From positions 1 through 57,474 of the forward strand of contig JALZWO010000090.1 in assembly GCA_023300375.1 (NCBI GenBank): a stretch of 57,474 nucleotides of DNA, written 5' to 3'. Positions 34,579-44,338 of the stretch are shown here, piece by piece; the stretch's first letter is position 1; each line of letters opens with the position of its first letter. Both the position numbers and the translations under genes were made by a program. This stretch comes from Granulosicoccus sp. GTDB lineage: Bacteria; Pseudomonadota; Gammaproteobacteria; Granulosicoccales; Granulosicoccaceae. The notes beneath the pieces were generated by a model, which did no database searches, was not told the DNA's origin, and was given only the letters and a program-made list of their open reading frames with translations.

Positions 34579-36033
34579 ATGACAATACGCAATAAAAACA
34601 ACCCTATTCACGCAAAATACGCTGTCGCAGCCATGGTGCTCTTTGCATCTACAGCCAGCATCGCCGATTCCATTAAAGTTGCGTTCATCGGCGATCAAGG
34701 GGTACGAGGTCAATCACAAGAAGTGCTGTCGTTGATTGCAAACGAAGGCACTGATCTGCTGCTTATTCAAGGTGACCTTGGCTACGACGACAACACCGCT
34801 AACACGTGGAATCAACGGCTGGATGAAGCGCTCGGAGCAGATTTTCCTGTGATTGTTGCGATAGGAAACCATGAGAACTTTGAGTGGCCTCAGTACCAGC
34901 ACCTCATCAACAATAGAATTAACAGAATCGATGATTTAACGTGCTCTGGAAACACTGGCGTGAAAGCGAAGTGCAGCTTTGGCAATATCGATGTTGTTCA
35001 CATAGCCCCGGGCATCTACGAAGTACCAGGCGTGAACGCAGACGATAATTACGCAGAGTTTATTAGCTCCTCATTTTCGAACAATGATAACCAATGGAAA
35101 ATTTGCAGCTGGCACAAACCACACCGAGCACTTCAAACCAGCGACAGACAAGGTCCTGACGATTGGGACATCTATGATTCGTGCCTCGATGCCGGAGCCA
35201 TGGTGGCGCTCGCGCACAGCCACGCGTATTCACGTACCTTTCTTTTAAGCGACTACCCTACGCAAAGAATTGTGCATAGAGGGCAAGATATGGTGCTTCA
35301 ACCAGGGCAATCATTTGCCTTCGTTTCCGGCTTAGGTGGCCGAGATGCGGTTGCCCAAGAACTATCAGCAGATCATTTCGCGGCAGTTTATACGGCGACT
35401 CAGGGTGCCAAGGCTGGCGCGTTATTTTGTACCTTTGAAAGCACTACGGCCGATTGTTACTTCAAAGCTGTTGACGGCGCGGTGCCTGATCAATTTACTT
35501 TGTCACGATCAAACAACAACACCTCACCACCGCCAGCCCGCGCCGAGACAGTGGTGTCGAACAACAACCGCATCAACGCTAATGTTCCAGCAGCACCCAG
35601 CGGCGGCTACGTGTTCTCACGCTCTGACAAAGACGAATACCGATGGATTACTCAACATATTGACGGTGTATTGGGCAGCACATGGATTAGTCAGAGCTGC
35701 GCTGATTCACTCGGTGGGCCAAGTGCATCAGGGGATTGGAACGAGCTACTTAATCAGGCACCAGGATTCGATACGGTTCAGAATCCTTGTATCGACGCAG
35801 TTCCATCGGTGTCGCCATCACCCAACTCTGAGCAAAGTGAAGGATTTGCATTTTCACGCACCGATACAAACGAATTTCGCTGGATAGAAACCAATTCCGC
35901 CGGAGTGTTGGGCAGCACCTGGATTGATGAGGACTGCGCGCAACGCATGGGTGGGGTTCAACGTTCTGGTGACTGGATTTCTCTCATGGCATTGGCCCCA
36001 GGATTCGACACTATAGCTAACCCTTGCCTCTGA
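34579..36033 (+). CDS. Exported metallophosphoesterase with duplicated C-terminal domain
   Basis: 484 residues from ATG 34579. A signal peptide (VAAMVLFASTASIA) is followed by a calcineurin-type phosphoesterase with all metal motifs: FIGDQG, LLIQGDLGYDD, VIVAIGNHE, SWHKPHR and LAHSHAYSR. The usual length ends near residue 310. A Ser/Asn linker leads into two ~65-residue repeats (nt about 35599-35805 and 35839-36030) with FSRxDxxEYRWI, GVLGSTWI, and APGFDT..NPC. The repeats carry a Cys pair each and are not a domain I can name; they may bind a surface polymer. The gene converges with the CotH gene. Confidence 0.88.
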   Translation: MTIRNKNNPIHAKYAVAAMVLFASTASIADSIKVAFIGDQGVRGQSQEVLSLIANEGTDLLLIQGDLGYDDNTANTWNQRLDEALGADFPVIVAIGNHENFEWPQYQHLINNRINRIDDLTCSGNTGVKAKCSFGNIDVVHIAPGIYEVPGVNADDNYAEFISSSFSNNDNQWKICSWHKPHRALQTSDRQGPDDWDIYDSCLDAGAMVALAHSHAYSRTFLLSDYPTQRIVHRGQDMVLQPGQSFAFVSGLGGRDAVAQELSADHFAAVYTATQGAKAGALFCTFESTTADCYFKAVDGAVPDQFTLSRSNNNTSPPPARAETVVSNNNRINANVPAAPSGGYVFSRSDKDEYRWITQHIDGVLGSTWISQSCADSLGGPSASGDWNELLNQAPGFDTVQNPCIDAVPSVSPSPNSEQSEGFAFSRTDTNEFRWIETNSAGVLGSTWIDEDCAQRMGGVQRSGDWISLMALAPGFDTIANPCL

Positions 36034-36071
36034 TAGTTCTGACTAGCGTCAGTCAAGGGTAGGCAAGAACA

Positions 36072-38663
36072 TCATTCAGTCACATCGAAACGCATAACGC
36101 CCCGGTAAGTCTGGCCACCTTGCGTCAGGCGGTTCAGGGACACTTGCCAAAATCTGTCAGGGTCAGTCGATACCCTGGCAGTGAGTCGGGCATAGTAGTC
36201 ACGTGTGCCCAATCTATCGGCGTCAATGGCGTGTATCACGATATTCTCTGTATCTCGAATGCCCGTGTTGCTAACCACGATATCCGCAGCACTGAAACCC
36301 GGTGTTTCTGAAATTTCTAAATCGTAGCTCACGGAATTTCCAGTAACATCGAATGCTGGCTTCCAACTAAATACAAAAGCATCACCTACTAGCTGAGGTG
36401 CATTGAACGTAGGCGGTAAAGGAATACTAAATTCCGAACGCATTATTTCAGCGTTCTCTCCGAGGCCGGTAGCATACGCCCTAGCAGAATAAGCATTGAA
36501 GTTCGGGTTGTGCTCAAGGTCAGGCTGACGAAGTTGAAATAGCTCAGCAATCTCAATGTGTTCCTGCGCATTCGTGGCCATAAATTCATCACTAACGTGA
36601 TTCTCTCGAATATAGTCAACCGCATTGAGTATTTGTTGATGAATACCTGGCAGACGATAAAATTTCGAGATAAACACATTGGACTCGCCCGACGCATAAC
36701 CATAGGCCAGTCGCTCCCGCAGTGCTTCACTCTCGTACGAGTCCTCAAGCTCATTCCAAGCTCCCAGAGCCTGATCATAGTCCCACGGTATAAAATAAAA
36801 TTTTTCACTATCTGATGGATTAAACAGAAAGTAGTTGTGTTTGACAGAGTCGTTTTGCCGCAGCAGCATGTTCACTGCCATCCAGGCCATGACGTTGTTC
36901 TTATCAAAGTACTGGTCTAAAACTGACTCAAAGCTACGATCTGGATCGTGCAGCGCGCGCAACATAGCGCTTAAAGCACGGTGATCCTTGCCTTCTGAAA
37001 TGCCCAGTGCGCTCTCAAAGAAATCTTCGTTTAGCGGTTCACCCTCATCATCAACAGACACGTCGCTCAGATCACTGAGACTGAAAGTGAAGTCCTCTGC
37101 GTCGTACAAATTGCCATCGTCATCAAGACCTCGATTATCAAGGTAGGTTTCGTTGATACGTTCTACATGATGATAGAGCCCTTGATCAACTGGCCCATCT
37201 CCATCGTCAATCCACAGATTAACAAACTGTGTGCGCACGCTGGGCAGGTGCGGAATTTCACTCATCACTTTAAATGACAGTGGATTACGTATTCGGCTCG
37301 AACTAAATGGCGTCTTGTTCAATTGCCAAAATCGCTCGTTTCGCCACAGATCCTGCTTGCTATCCAATTTTATGCGGAACGACTTCTGTGCGCCTAACCT
37401 AGAACCCCCTCCGCGAATACGCATTGTGGCATTGCTGATAGATCCATCGTCAGCAAAATCGTCGGCAGTAACGTGGACGTCAATCTCAACCTTTAATTCA
37501 TCAGTCTTGTCGATGTCCGCGAGTACATCGTCCAGAGTACAACCTGACAAATCGTCAGCGGTGCACACACCAGGCGTTGTCACAGTGCGCACATCAACAC
37601 GAATGACATCGGTATCAGAGTAACCATCACGCTGGTAGTAATCTAAAGGCTCGGCGATATCTACTACAGGAGCTTCTGACAAATCAAAGGTCAGAGGAAC
37701 AGGATTTATCTCAGGATCTGCTTCTGGAATGCTATCTGGGTTAGAAGGTTGCGCCGAACTCAGTTGTACCTCAGCACCACTAGAGCGTGCACCCAAAACA
37801 TTTATAGCAACTACTTCGTAAATATAGGAGTCACTCGCATTCAGGCTGCTGTCAAAATGACTGGAGCCGTCAGTGATTTCCAAAAGCACTCCGTTGCGCC
37901 TGATTTCATAGGTTAGTGACTGCCCACTAACGCGATCCCAAAATAATTCGATAGCGGTTTGCGAATAGACTTCCAGCCTAATATTAGCTGGAGGCGAAAC
38001 GGTAGGGGCGTTGTCTGGGGGGGACGCCTCTTGGTCTACCAACCGCACAAAACTTGGCGCCGATCGATCGCCATTAAGGCTTACGGCCACGATCTCATAC
38101 ACGTGAGTGCGTGCATCACGCAGTTGATCATCAAAAAAACTGATGCCTTCCGTGATGCCCAGAAGATCACCATCTCTTCTCACTTCATAGCGTAAACCTA
38201 CCTCGTCAGATCTATCCCAAAAAAGCTCAGCAGCGCTGCGCGAATATAAGGTTGATCTAAGATTGCTCGGTGCACTCAGGCTCGGTTGTTGTTCATCTGC
38301 GCCATCACCAGTACTGATGATGGCCGGCGTGGAACGTTCATTGTTCACATCAACAGCCACCACCTGATACTGATAGAACACAGACGCTTGCAACTCATCA
38401 TCGTAGAAGCTGACACCATCAGTGCTTCCGATGAGGCTCGAATTGCGCCAAATTTCGTAGTTCAATGTAGGCTCATCAGAACGTTCCCAGAAAATTTCTG
38501 CGTTCTTGTTTGAGTAGCGAACAATGCTGAGATCTTGAGGAGCCTGTGGAGCAGATAACGCACTAGTCAATCCACAGAAGAACAAGACAAGACTGGCTAT
38601 TGCATGAAGGCCCATCTTTTTACGGGTAAAGAATTTCATTGTGTACATGGAACTCATTTCCAT
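36072..38663 (-). CDS. Exported CotH-family kinase-like protein with three FnIII modules
   Basis: 863 residues; ATGs at 38663, 38657 and 38639 are in frame, the last giving a standard signal peptide (LHAIASLVLFFCGLTSALSA). Three FnIII-like modules follow, each with a YSxxAxELFWDR or related signature. Then comes a CotH domain (about residues 340-720): MRIRGGGSRLGAQKSFRIKL, the GLYHHVERINETYL strand, and NDSVKHNYFLFN with FYFIPWDYDQALG, the protein-kinase-like active-site region. CotH proteins of Bacillus phosphorylate spore coat proteins; this organism is not a spore former, so an extracytoplasmic kinase or structural role is inferred. A last FnIII-like module lies at the C-terminus. Confidence 0.88.
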   Translation of the reverse strand: MEMSSMYTMKFFTRKKMGLHAIASLVLFFCGLTSALSAPQAPQDLSIVRYSNKNAEIFWERSDEPTLNYEIWRNSSLIGSTDGVSFYDDELQASVFYQYQVVAVDVNNERSTPAIISTGDGADEQQPSLSAPSNLRSTLYSRSAAELFWDRSDEVGLRYEVRRDGDLLGITEGISFFDDQLRDARTHVYEIVAVSLNGDRSAPSFVRLVDQEASPPDNAPTVSPPANIRLEVYSQTAIELFWDRVSGQSLTYEIRRNGVLLEITDGSSHFDSSLNASDSYIYEVVAINVLGARSSGAEVQLSSAQPSNPDSIPEADPEINPVPLTFDLSEAPVVDIAEPLDYYQRDGYSDTDVIRVDVRTVTTPGVCTADDLSGCTLDDVLADIDKTDELKVEIDVHVTADDFADDGSISNATMRIRGGGSRLGAQKSFRIKLDSKQDLWRNERFWQLNKTPFSSSRIRNPLSFKVMSEIPHLPSVRTQFVNLWIDDGDGPVDQGLYHHVERINETYLDNRGLDDDGNLYDAEDFTFSLSDLSDVSVDDEGEPLNEDFFESALGISEGKDHRALSAMLRALHDPDRSFESVLDQYFDKNNVMAWMAVNMLLRQNDSVKHNYFLFNPSDSEKFYFIPWDYDQALGAWNELEDSYESEALRERLAYGYASGESNVFISKFYRLPGIHQQILNAVDYIRENHVSDEFMATNAQEHIEIAELFQLRQPDLEHNPNFNAYSARAYATGLGENAEIMRSEFSIPLPPTFNAPQLVGDAFVFSWKPAFDVTGNSVSYDLEISETPGFSAADIVVSNTGIRDTENIVIHAIDADRLGTRDYYARLTARVSTDPDRFWQVSLNRLTQGGQTYRGVMRFDVTE

Positions 38664-39174
38664 CCTATTTTTATATTAGGTACTGATTATTGGTTCAGTC
38701 TTCCATGAATTACATCGATTAGTGCAAAGTACAAAGAATAGCCCAAAGTACCGAGGATGCTTCATAAGCAACCCTCAGACTAGTGATAGCACGAGCCTCC
38801 ACAGTTATCAAACACATCGGTAATTTCTGACAACATAGCTGCCAGTGCATTGTTAAATCGCGCGATCACTCGACAACGCGTATAAATAGCCATAAGTCTG
38901 ACGCTCATCCAATACCCTTCAGTTTAGAGGCTGTCATCAGCGCCAAGGTCACATAGCGCACCATCAACAGCACTAATATGACTCAACTTTCTTTAATCGG
39001 CAAATTGATGCTATCGCTGATAGACTTTAATACGGAGACAAGTTGGCGCGATCAAAAAACATCAGTCATATGCGACTTAGGATCACAGCTAATTCCAACT
39101 CGTTTTCAACAACATCATGACGTGCTGATTGCATAATGCTAATCGGTTTTATTCACTGGTTTGGAGAACGAAAC
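38664..39174. other. Intergenic region, about 510 bases
   Basis: No confident gene. A rightward frame of 52 codons (38978-39136) starts MTQLSLIGKLMLSLIDFN but has no ribosome site and no recognised relatives. The region must hold the promoters of the divergent CotH and DUF3015 genes. No repeat or RNA fold is seen. Confidence 0.45.
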
Positions 39175-39657
39175 ATGAGAAATATATTACTGGCTACTGT
39201 GTTGCTCGGTGCCTCGTCAACAACATTCGCAGTTGCACCTGGTGGACCTGGTTGTGGTTGGGGTAATGCATTAATGGAAGGAAGTTCGGGATTAGGTGCC
39301 CACCTAGTGGCCTCAAGCGTCAATGGTACTTACGGAAATGCCACAATCGGCATGACGTTTGGTACCAATGGTTGTAGCGTTGATGGCGCGATTACCTATG
39401 GCGGCGAGAGCTTAGTGTGGTTCGACAACGTTCTCGAAGAATACTCAACAGACGTTGCTGTCGGTGAAGGGGAAACTCTCAACGCTGTAGCCGTGATGGT
39501 GGGAATCGAGCAGCAAGATCGTGAGCATTTCGGCAAAATAATGCATTCTAATTTCTCCCAGCTTTTCCCTGATACTGAAGTCACAAGCCAGGAAGTCATG
39601 GATTCCATGATTGCTCTGATGTCTTTAGATAGCACTCTGAACAAATACGTAGGCTAG
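39175..39657 (+). CDS. DUF3015 family exported protein
   Basis: 160 residues from ATG 39175, which has GGAGA upstream (an earlier in-frame ATG at 39136 lacks one). A signal peptide (LLATVLLGASSTTFA) is followed by GPGCGWGNALMEGSSGL and a TFGTNGCSV element, the hallmarks of DUF3015. The C-terminal half is helical with VMVGIEQQDREHFGKIMHSN. Function is unknown. The DUF4105 gene follows after 75 bases; these two families often occur next to each other, as far as I recall. Confidence 0.88.
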   Translation: MRNILLATVLLGASSTTFAVAPGGPGCGWGNALMEGSSGLGAHLVASSVNGTYGNATIGMTFGTNGCSVDGAITYGGESLVWFDNVLEEYSTDVAVGEGETLNAVAVMVGIEQQDREHFGKIMHSNFSQLFPDTEVTSQEVMDSMIALMSLDSTLNKYVG

Positions 39658-39732
39658 TCATTTTATCAAACGCCTTCATGAACCAATAGTCGCCTCTCAA
39701 AACTGAGATTACTGACCATAAAAAAGCAAGAC

Positions 39733-41658
39733 ATGCTGCTGTATCAAAAAATACTTCAATTTTTACGTGCACCAGCTGTTCTATTGGTTCTGTCGGTTAC
39801 CAGTTTATTGTTTGCTAACGCCAACGCTAATACCAGTCACACCGAACTCAAACAAAAAGCACTACACGCCAATTTACATCAGTCAGACTACTGGCATGCC
39901 TTAGTGCATTATTACCCCACGCGGCTCTATCCTCTTCGCAACAGCAAAGGTGAATTTGAAAGCCACGTCGATGATGCACGATTTTTTCTAGCTGAAAATG
40001 GCAAATACGACCCACAAGCCGAACTTCTGGCTACCATCGATGCTTTGTTTGACGAGCAAGCGCCTAATCTGCCCGATGCAGTGCTATGCAAGTTTGTAGC
40101 GCGTAATAAGTGGCTTCGCAAAGAGCTGTCGCTGCCAACGCTGCAGGTGCCTGACGAGTGTGTTGACTACCACACCTATCGTGGAAATATAGGCGCGGGC
40201 AGTATGACGCTTGTTTTTCCTGCCTCCTACCTGAACAGCCCGTCATCCATGTTCGGCCATACCCTACTCAGGTTTGACCCTGAAGACATGACCAATAACT
40301 CCCCGTTACTATCGTGGGCACTTAATTTTGCCGCTGACGTAGGTGATGAGGCCATGTCTGCCGGCTTCGCTTTCAAAGGTATTAGTGGAGGGTATCCGGG
40401 TAAATTCAGCTCAGTGCCCTACTTCGAGAAACTCAAAGAGTATGGTGCCATTGAAAACCGCGACATCTGGGAATACAAGCTTGATCTAACTCCGGAGGAA
40501 ATTGACCGAGTACTTGATCATTCCTTCGAACTTCAAGACATGTTGTTTGATTATTTCTTTTTTCGCCAAAATTGCTCGTTTCGACTACTCGAACTTATTG
40601 ATGTTGGCAGACCCGGTTTGAATCTGGCAGATCAATTCCCGTACACTGCTATTCCAGCAGATACCGTTAAAGCGGTTTCCAATGCAGGTATCATCGCCGA
40701 AGTAAATTATCGGGCCTCACAAGGTACTCAGCTCAACCACTCGATTAGCACCATTCCACGAAAAAACAGACACTGGATAGAGAAGGTACAAGCTAAGCCA
40801 TCGGTGACACAAGCTGAGGCGTTCAAAAAGCTCACCCCAGATGTGCAAGCGCGAATTATAAAAACGGCCAATGAACTATTGACCTTCAGATCGAGAAAGA
40901 GTCAACAAGCGCAAGAGACGGCAAAGAGACGACTTGAGTTGCTCAGGTTGATCAGTCAACTTGACAACGACAATGATGCGTTAGACGTCCCATTACCCGA
41001 TTCGCCTGCTGAAGGACACGACACAACTACGGTGGCTTTGACTCGCGGTAGAACATCATCAACAAATTACACTGAGGCCGCCCTGCGCGTAAGCTACCAC
41101 GACGTGCTAGACCGTGAAAAAGGCCACGCTCGTGGTGCTGGCATTGAACTGGGCACGTTGCGCATTCGTCGAATCGATGACGGAAGTACAAGATTTGAAG
41201 GTTTCGATCTAGTGCATTTGCAATCATTTAATGGCAGCTTTAGCCAGATCAATGGCTTGTCGTGGGAAATTATTGGCGGCCTGAATCGTAACCCTTTTAT
41301 TGAAGATGATCGCCTTTCGGCGCGCTTTGATGGCAGCGTGGGCAAGAGTTTACGAGTCGGTAAAAATGATATCGCCTATGGACTAATAGGCGCATCTGCA
41401 AATCTGTTTTTGGGACCAGGTAAAACCTTTGCCAACGCACATATCAGACTAGGTATCATCGGCTACCGGCAATATGGTGGGAGCCAAATTGAACTGAGAT
41501 TCGACTCAATACAAAGACAATCTTTGCTCACCTCGCTGTCATTCACTCAAAATATTCCGCTGGCTAAAAATCATGCTCTGCGTCTGAACATTAAGACTCA
41601 TCGATTTAACAGTGAGTCCAGTGAAGACTACTCACTCTCTTACCGTTATCATTTTTAG
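39733..41658 (+). CDS. DUF4105 family outer-membrane/periplasmic protein
   Basis: 641 residues. A signal peptide (VLLVLSVTSLLFANANA) is followed by the DUF4105 core: TLVFPASYLNSPSSMFGHTL, NFAADVGDEAMSAGFAFKGI, GGYPGKFSSVPYFEKLKEYG and FRQNCSFRLLELID, where a conserved Cys/His/Asn set resembles papain-like NlpC/P60-type catalytic regions. The C-terminal 200 residues are rich in alternating strands and end in SYRYHF, with a terminal Phe typical of outer-membrane barrels. The protein probably sits at the outer membrane. Its role is unknown. Confidence 0.88.
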   Translation: MLLYQKILQFLRAPAVLLVLSVTSLLFANANANTSHTELKQKALHANLHQSDYWHALVHYYPTRLYPLRNSKGEFESHVDDARFFLAENGKYDPQAELLATIDALFDEQAPNLPDAVLCKFVARNKWLRKELSLPTLQVPDECVDYHTYRGNIGAGSMTLVFPASYLNSPSSMFGHTLLRFDPEDMTNNSPLLSWALNFAADVGDEAMSAGFAFKGISGGYPGKFSSVPYFEKLKEYGAIENRDIWEYKLDLTPEEIDRVLDHSFELQDMLFDYFFFRQNCSFRLLELIDVGRPGLNLADQFPYTAIPADTVKAVSNAGIIAEVNYRASQGTQLNHSISTIPRKNRHWIEKVQAKPSVTQAEAFKKLTPDVQARIIKTANELLTFRSRKSQQAQETAKRRLELLRLISQLDNDNDALDVPLPDSPAEGHDTTTVALTRGRTSSTNYTEAALRVSYHDVLDREKGHARGAGIELGTLRIRRIDDGSTRFEGFDLVHLQSFNGSFSQINGLSWEIIGGLNRNPFIEDDRLSARFDGSVGKSLRVGKNDIAYGLIGASANLFLGPGKTFANAHIRLGIIGYRQYGGSQIELRFDSIQRQSLLTSLSFTQNIPLAKNHALRLNIKTHRFNSESSEDYSLSYRYHF

Positions 41659-41689
41659 AGACTCCACTAACGAGTAACGCTTTAGCAAA

Positions 41690-42574
41690 ATGCACCGTCG
41701 TCACTACAAAAAATTCATAGCTTCTCTGTTTGTAGGCTCGTGGCTTTTATTGAATACTACAGCGTGCACAGCGCTGTTTTTTCACCCCTCTAAAACACTG
41801 TTGAGAACGCCCGGCGATTTGCAGCTTGACTATGACGATGTATTCATTGAAACCCGCGATGGGGTATCACTGCATGGCTGGTGGATACAACCACCGGTGC
41901 AATCAGACGAAGACATTCTGGGTCAAGTGCTTTTTTTGCACGGAAATGCTGAAAACATCAGTACGCATATTGGCTCGGTACTCTGGTTGTTGCAGAGCGG
42001 CTATCAAGTCTTTGCTTTGGATTACCGTGGCTATGGTCTATCCGGAGGTACACCTGATATTCCAAACGTCTTTGAAGACATTCGCAGTAGCGCCCAATGG
42101 TTAGCTACCCAGCCCTCTTCTGGTCCAAGCATTCTATTTGCGCAAAGCCTAGGGGCTAGTTTAGCTATGGGAGCTCTCCACCGTTTCCCCCAGATAGGTG
42201 ATTCATTTGATGGCTTGATCAGTGAAGCCGCCTTTAGCGAATATGACGTGATTGCTCGGGAAGTCGCCGGTAGCCATTGGCTAAGCTGGCCATTGAGTTA
42301 TCCGGCAAGCTGGTTAATCGCTAGCACCTATGACCCAATCCTTCTGGTCAACAAGATCGATATTCCGATCGCGTTTGTGCATAGCGTAGATGATCGTATC
42401 ATCGGCATTGACCATGCACACAAACTCTATGCAGCAGCTAACGAACCCAAACAATTGATTGAGACTACTGGTGGTCACATTCAGGCGGTAAGACATGCAA
42501 ATGTTAGAAAGCAACTGTTGTTATTTATGGCCAATACTGAAACACCCACTACCTTGAACAAAGATACAAACTAG
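41690..42574 (+). CDS. Alpha/beta-hydrolase lipoprotein (BEM46-like)
   Basis: 294 residues. A lipobox-like TTAC at 23-26 follows a hydrophobic signal. The hydrolase fold is clear: VLFLHGNAENIS (oxyanion loop), FALDYRGYGLSGG, the nucleophile Ser153 in FAQSLGAS, Asp in SVDDRIIG and His in TTGGHIQA. Substrate unknown; relatives include peptidases and thioesterases. The third gene of the DUF3015-DUF4105 group, 31 bases after the DUF4105 stop. Confidence 0.9.
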   Translation: MHRRHYKKFIASLFVGSWLLLNTTACTALFFHPSKTLLRTPGDLQLDYDDVFIETRDGVSLHGWWIQPPVQSDEDILGQVLFLHGNAENISTHIGSVLWLLQSGYQVFALDYRGYGLSGGTPDIPNVFEDIRSSAQWLATQPSSGPSILFAQSLGASLAMGALHRFPQIGDSFDGLISEAAFSEYDVIAREVAGSHWLSWPLSYPASWLIASTYDPILLVNKIDIPIAFVHSVDDRIIGIDHAHKLYAAANEPKQLIETTGGHIQAVRHANVRKQLLLFMANTETPTTLNKDTN

Positions 42575-42813
42575 ATCTCGACGGTATAAGTGGCTTCACA
42601 CTGACAAGATTCGCTTATTCGATCCAATGATAGGACGTGGGGCACTGCACGTTATTTTCACTATCGGTGTTACTTAAAAACGCTATATAAAACCTCTACT
42701 AACACGTTAGCACCAACAAATCGAATCATATCGGCAGCTTTGGCATTTAAGATAAGTTTTGTGGCGGGCATGCCTGCAGTCAGCTTATGACGTCTGGAAT
42801 CAATTGATAATAT

Positions 42814-43242
42814 ATGGCCGGTGAGATGCCTACACACTCTTCGCAACATAAACACACGAAGCCTAAAACCGTGTTGCTTGTTGAAGATAACGAATTGGAT
42901 GCAGAACTATTCGAACTCCATCACCGACGCTCTGGCACGCAACTGCCAATAGTTAGAGCTGAGCATGGAGAAGCTGCACTAGATTTTTTGTCAAACGCAT
43001 TCTCAAATGGCAATAATGACGCGCTGGTCATTGTGTTTCTGGATCTAAACATGCCTCGAATGAATGGCTTCGAGCTGCTTGAATCCATCAAAAATGCACC
43101 GTGGAGATCCAAGTTGTCGGTTCATATACTCACAACATCTGGTCATGCGAGTGATCGCACACTGGCAGAACAGTACCAAGTACAAAGCTATCAAATAAAA
43201 CCGATAACTGCTGAGCTCCTGCAGCACATCATTGGCTCGTAA
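42814..43242 (+). CDS. Single-domain response regulator (Rcp1-like receiver)
   Basis: 142 residues, a lone CheY-like domain with VLLVEDNELDAELFELHHRR, the phospho-acceptor Asp77 (FLDLNMPRMNG), HILTTSGHASDR and the Lys in SYQIKPI. The ...NELDAELFE start is typical of Rcp1-type receivers that partner bacteriophytochromes or hybrid kinases. No kinase gene is nearby. An in-frame ATG at 42826 is an alternative start. It converges with the oxidoreductase gene, leaving three bases between stops. Confidence 0.88.
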   Translation: MAGEMPTHSSQHKHTKPKTVLLVEDNELDAELFELHHRRSGTQLPIVRAEHGEAALDFLSNAFSNGNNDALVIVFLDLNMPRMNGFELLESIKNAPWRSKLSVHILTTSGHASDRTLAEQYQVQSYQIKPITAELLQHIIGS

Positions 43243-43245
43243 CGC

Positions 43246-44313
43246 TTATTCAAACACCATCGACTCTGGGCTTGATAGTTCCACTTGATTGCCTGATGCA
43301 GCCGCTATTTTTATCGCTTCAATAACTTGCTGATTCAACAGACCATCGCGCGCACTGGCCAGTGGCGATTCAACGCCGTCGATCACTTTTATAAATTGTT
43401 CGATTTGTCGCAGCAATGGATCTGCCGATTCAAATGGCAGGCTTTCAGCACTAATGGGTTCCCACCAACTTCGCAGAGCTTGATGCTTCCACACCGTAAG
43501 ATTGGGCAATGCCAGTGAGCCATGGGTACCACCAATCTGATAGCACTGCTCTTGCGTGACAGCGTAAGCCGGGTTTTCCCTGGCGGTGAGCTCCCAGCTC
43601 CAAGGTGATACTGTGCAGTCGCTGACACTGAGTGTCGCCAGTGCGCCATTGAGGAACCGAAACATAATCACCGCCGTGTCTTCAACCTCATGGCCTCGTA
43701 CCTTATTTGACTCCATAGCCTGCACGTGGCTGACCTCGCCACACAAATACCGCAGCATGTCTACATCATGTATCAGATTCAAGTAAACAGGCCCTGCTCC
43801 TTGTTGAGTTCGCCATTCCACATCGTAGTAATCTTCAGGCTTATAGAACCAGGTGTTTGCATGCACTGCGCTCAGCTCACCTAACTGCCCATCAACGATG
43901 AGCTTTCGGGCCCTTGCGATGATCGGATTATGTCGACGATGATGGCCCACCAGTACGGGCACCCCACTGGATTCGCTGGCACTGACCACCTCCATTGCCC
44001 CCTTAAGATCAATCGCCAGAGGTTTTTCCACAAGAACAGGCAGATGGCAGGCTATACAGTCCATAGCCTGCTGCACATGCAGTTGATTTGGGGTGGACAG
44101 TACGATGCCATCGGCTATATCAGCATCCAACAACTGCTCCAAACGCTCAAATCGCGGCACGCCCGGCGCTGATGCCAACACATTTGATTGATCATCAGGG
44201 TCGACTACAGCCGCCAGTGAGGCGCTGCCACATGCTTGTACAGCATCAATATGACGTCGTCCAATAAGACCTGCACCAACAACCGCAATCCGCTTTTTCG
44301 TGCCATCATTCAC
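43246..44313 (-). CDS. Gfo/Idh/MocA family oxidoreductase
   Basis: 355 residues. The Rossmann motif VVGAGLIGRRH is at 10-20 and the family motif VEKPLAIDLKGAMEV with the catalytic Lys near residue 97. Further support: HHRRHNPIIARAR and LIHDVDMLRYLCGEVSHV, where the His is a catalytic candidate. These enzymes oxidise inositols, sugars or related alcohols with NAD(P). The substrate is not evident from neighbours. Translation starts at GTG 44313 with GGAGGA eight bases upstream. Only 25 bases separate it from the divergent lipoprotein gene. Confidence 0.9.
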   Translation of the reverse strand: MNDGTKKRIAVVGAGLIGRRHIDAVQACGSASLAAVVDPDDQSNVLASAPGVPRFERLEQLLDADIADGIVLSTPNQLHVQQAMDCIACHLPVLVEKPLAIDLKGAMEVVSASESSGVPVLVGHHRRHNPIIARARKLIVDGQLGELSAVHANTWFYKPEDYYDVEWRTQQGAGPVYLNLIHDVDMLRYLCGEVSHVQAMESNKVRGHEVEDTAVIMFRFLNGALATLSVSDCTVSPWSWELTARENPAYAVTQEQCYQIGGTHGSLALPNLTVWKHQALRSWWEPISAESLPFESADPLLRQIEQFIKVIDGVESPLASARDGLLNQQVIEAIKIAAASGNQVELSSPESMVFE

Positions 44314-44338
44314 CTATTTGTTCCTCCGGTGCCCCATC

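Noticed and set aside
36021-36059. Bidirectional terminator between the phosphoesterase and CotH genes
   Set aside because: CCCTTG/CAAGGG arms are short and far apart, with only a small CTGAC-N4-GTCAG hairpin inside; no T-run on either side.
38978-39136. 52-codon rightward frame
   Set aside because: Hydrophobic start but no ribosome site and no known relatives; kept only as a note in the intergenic entry.
42670-42855. 61-codon leftward frame before the receiver gene
   Set aside because: It overlaps the start of the receiver gene and shows no family or ribosome site.
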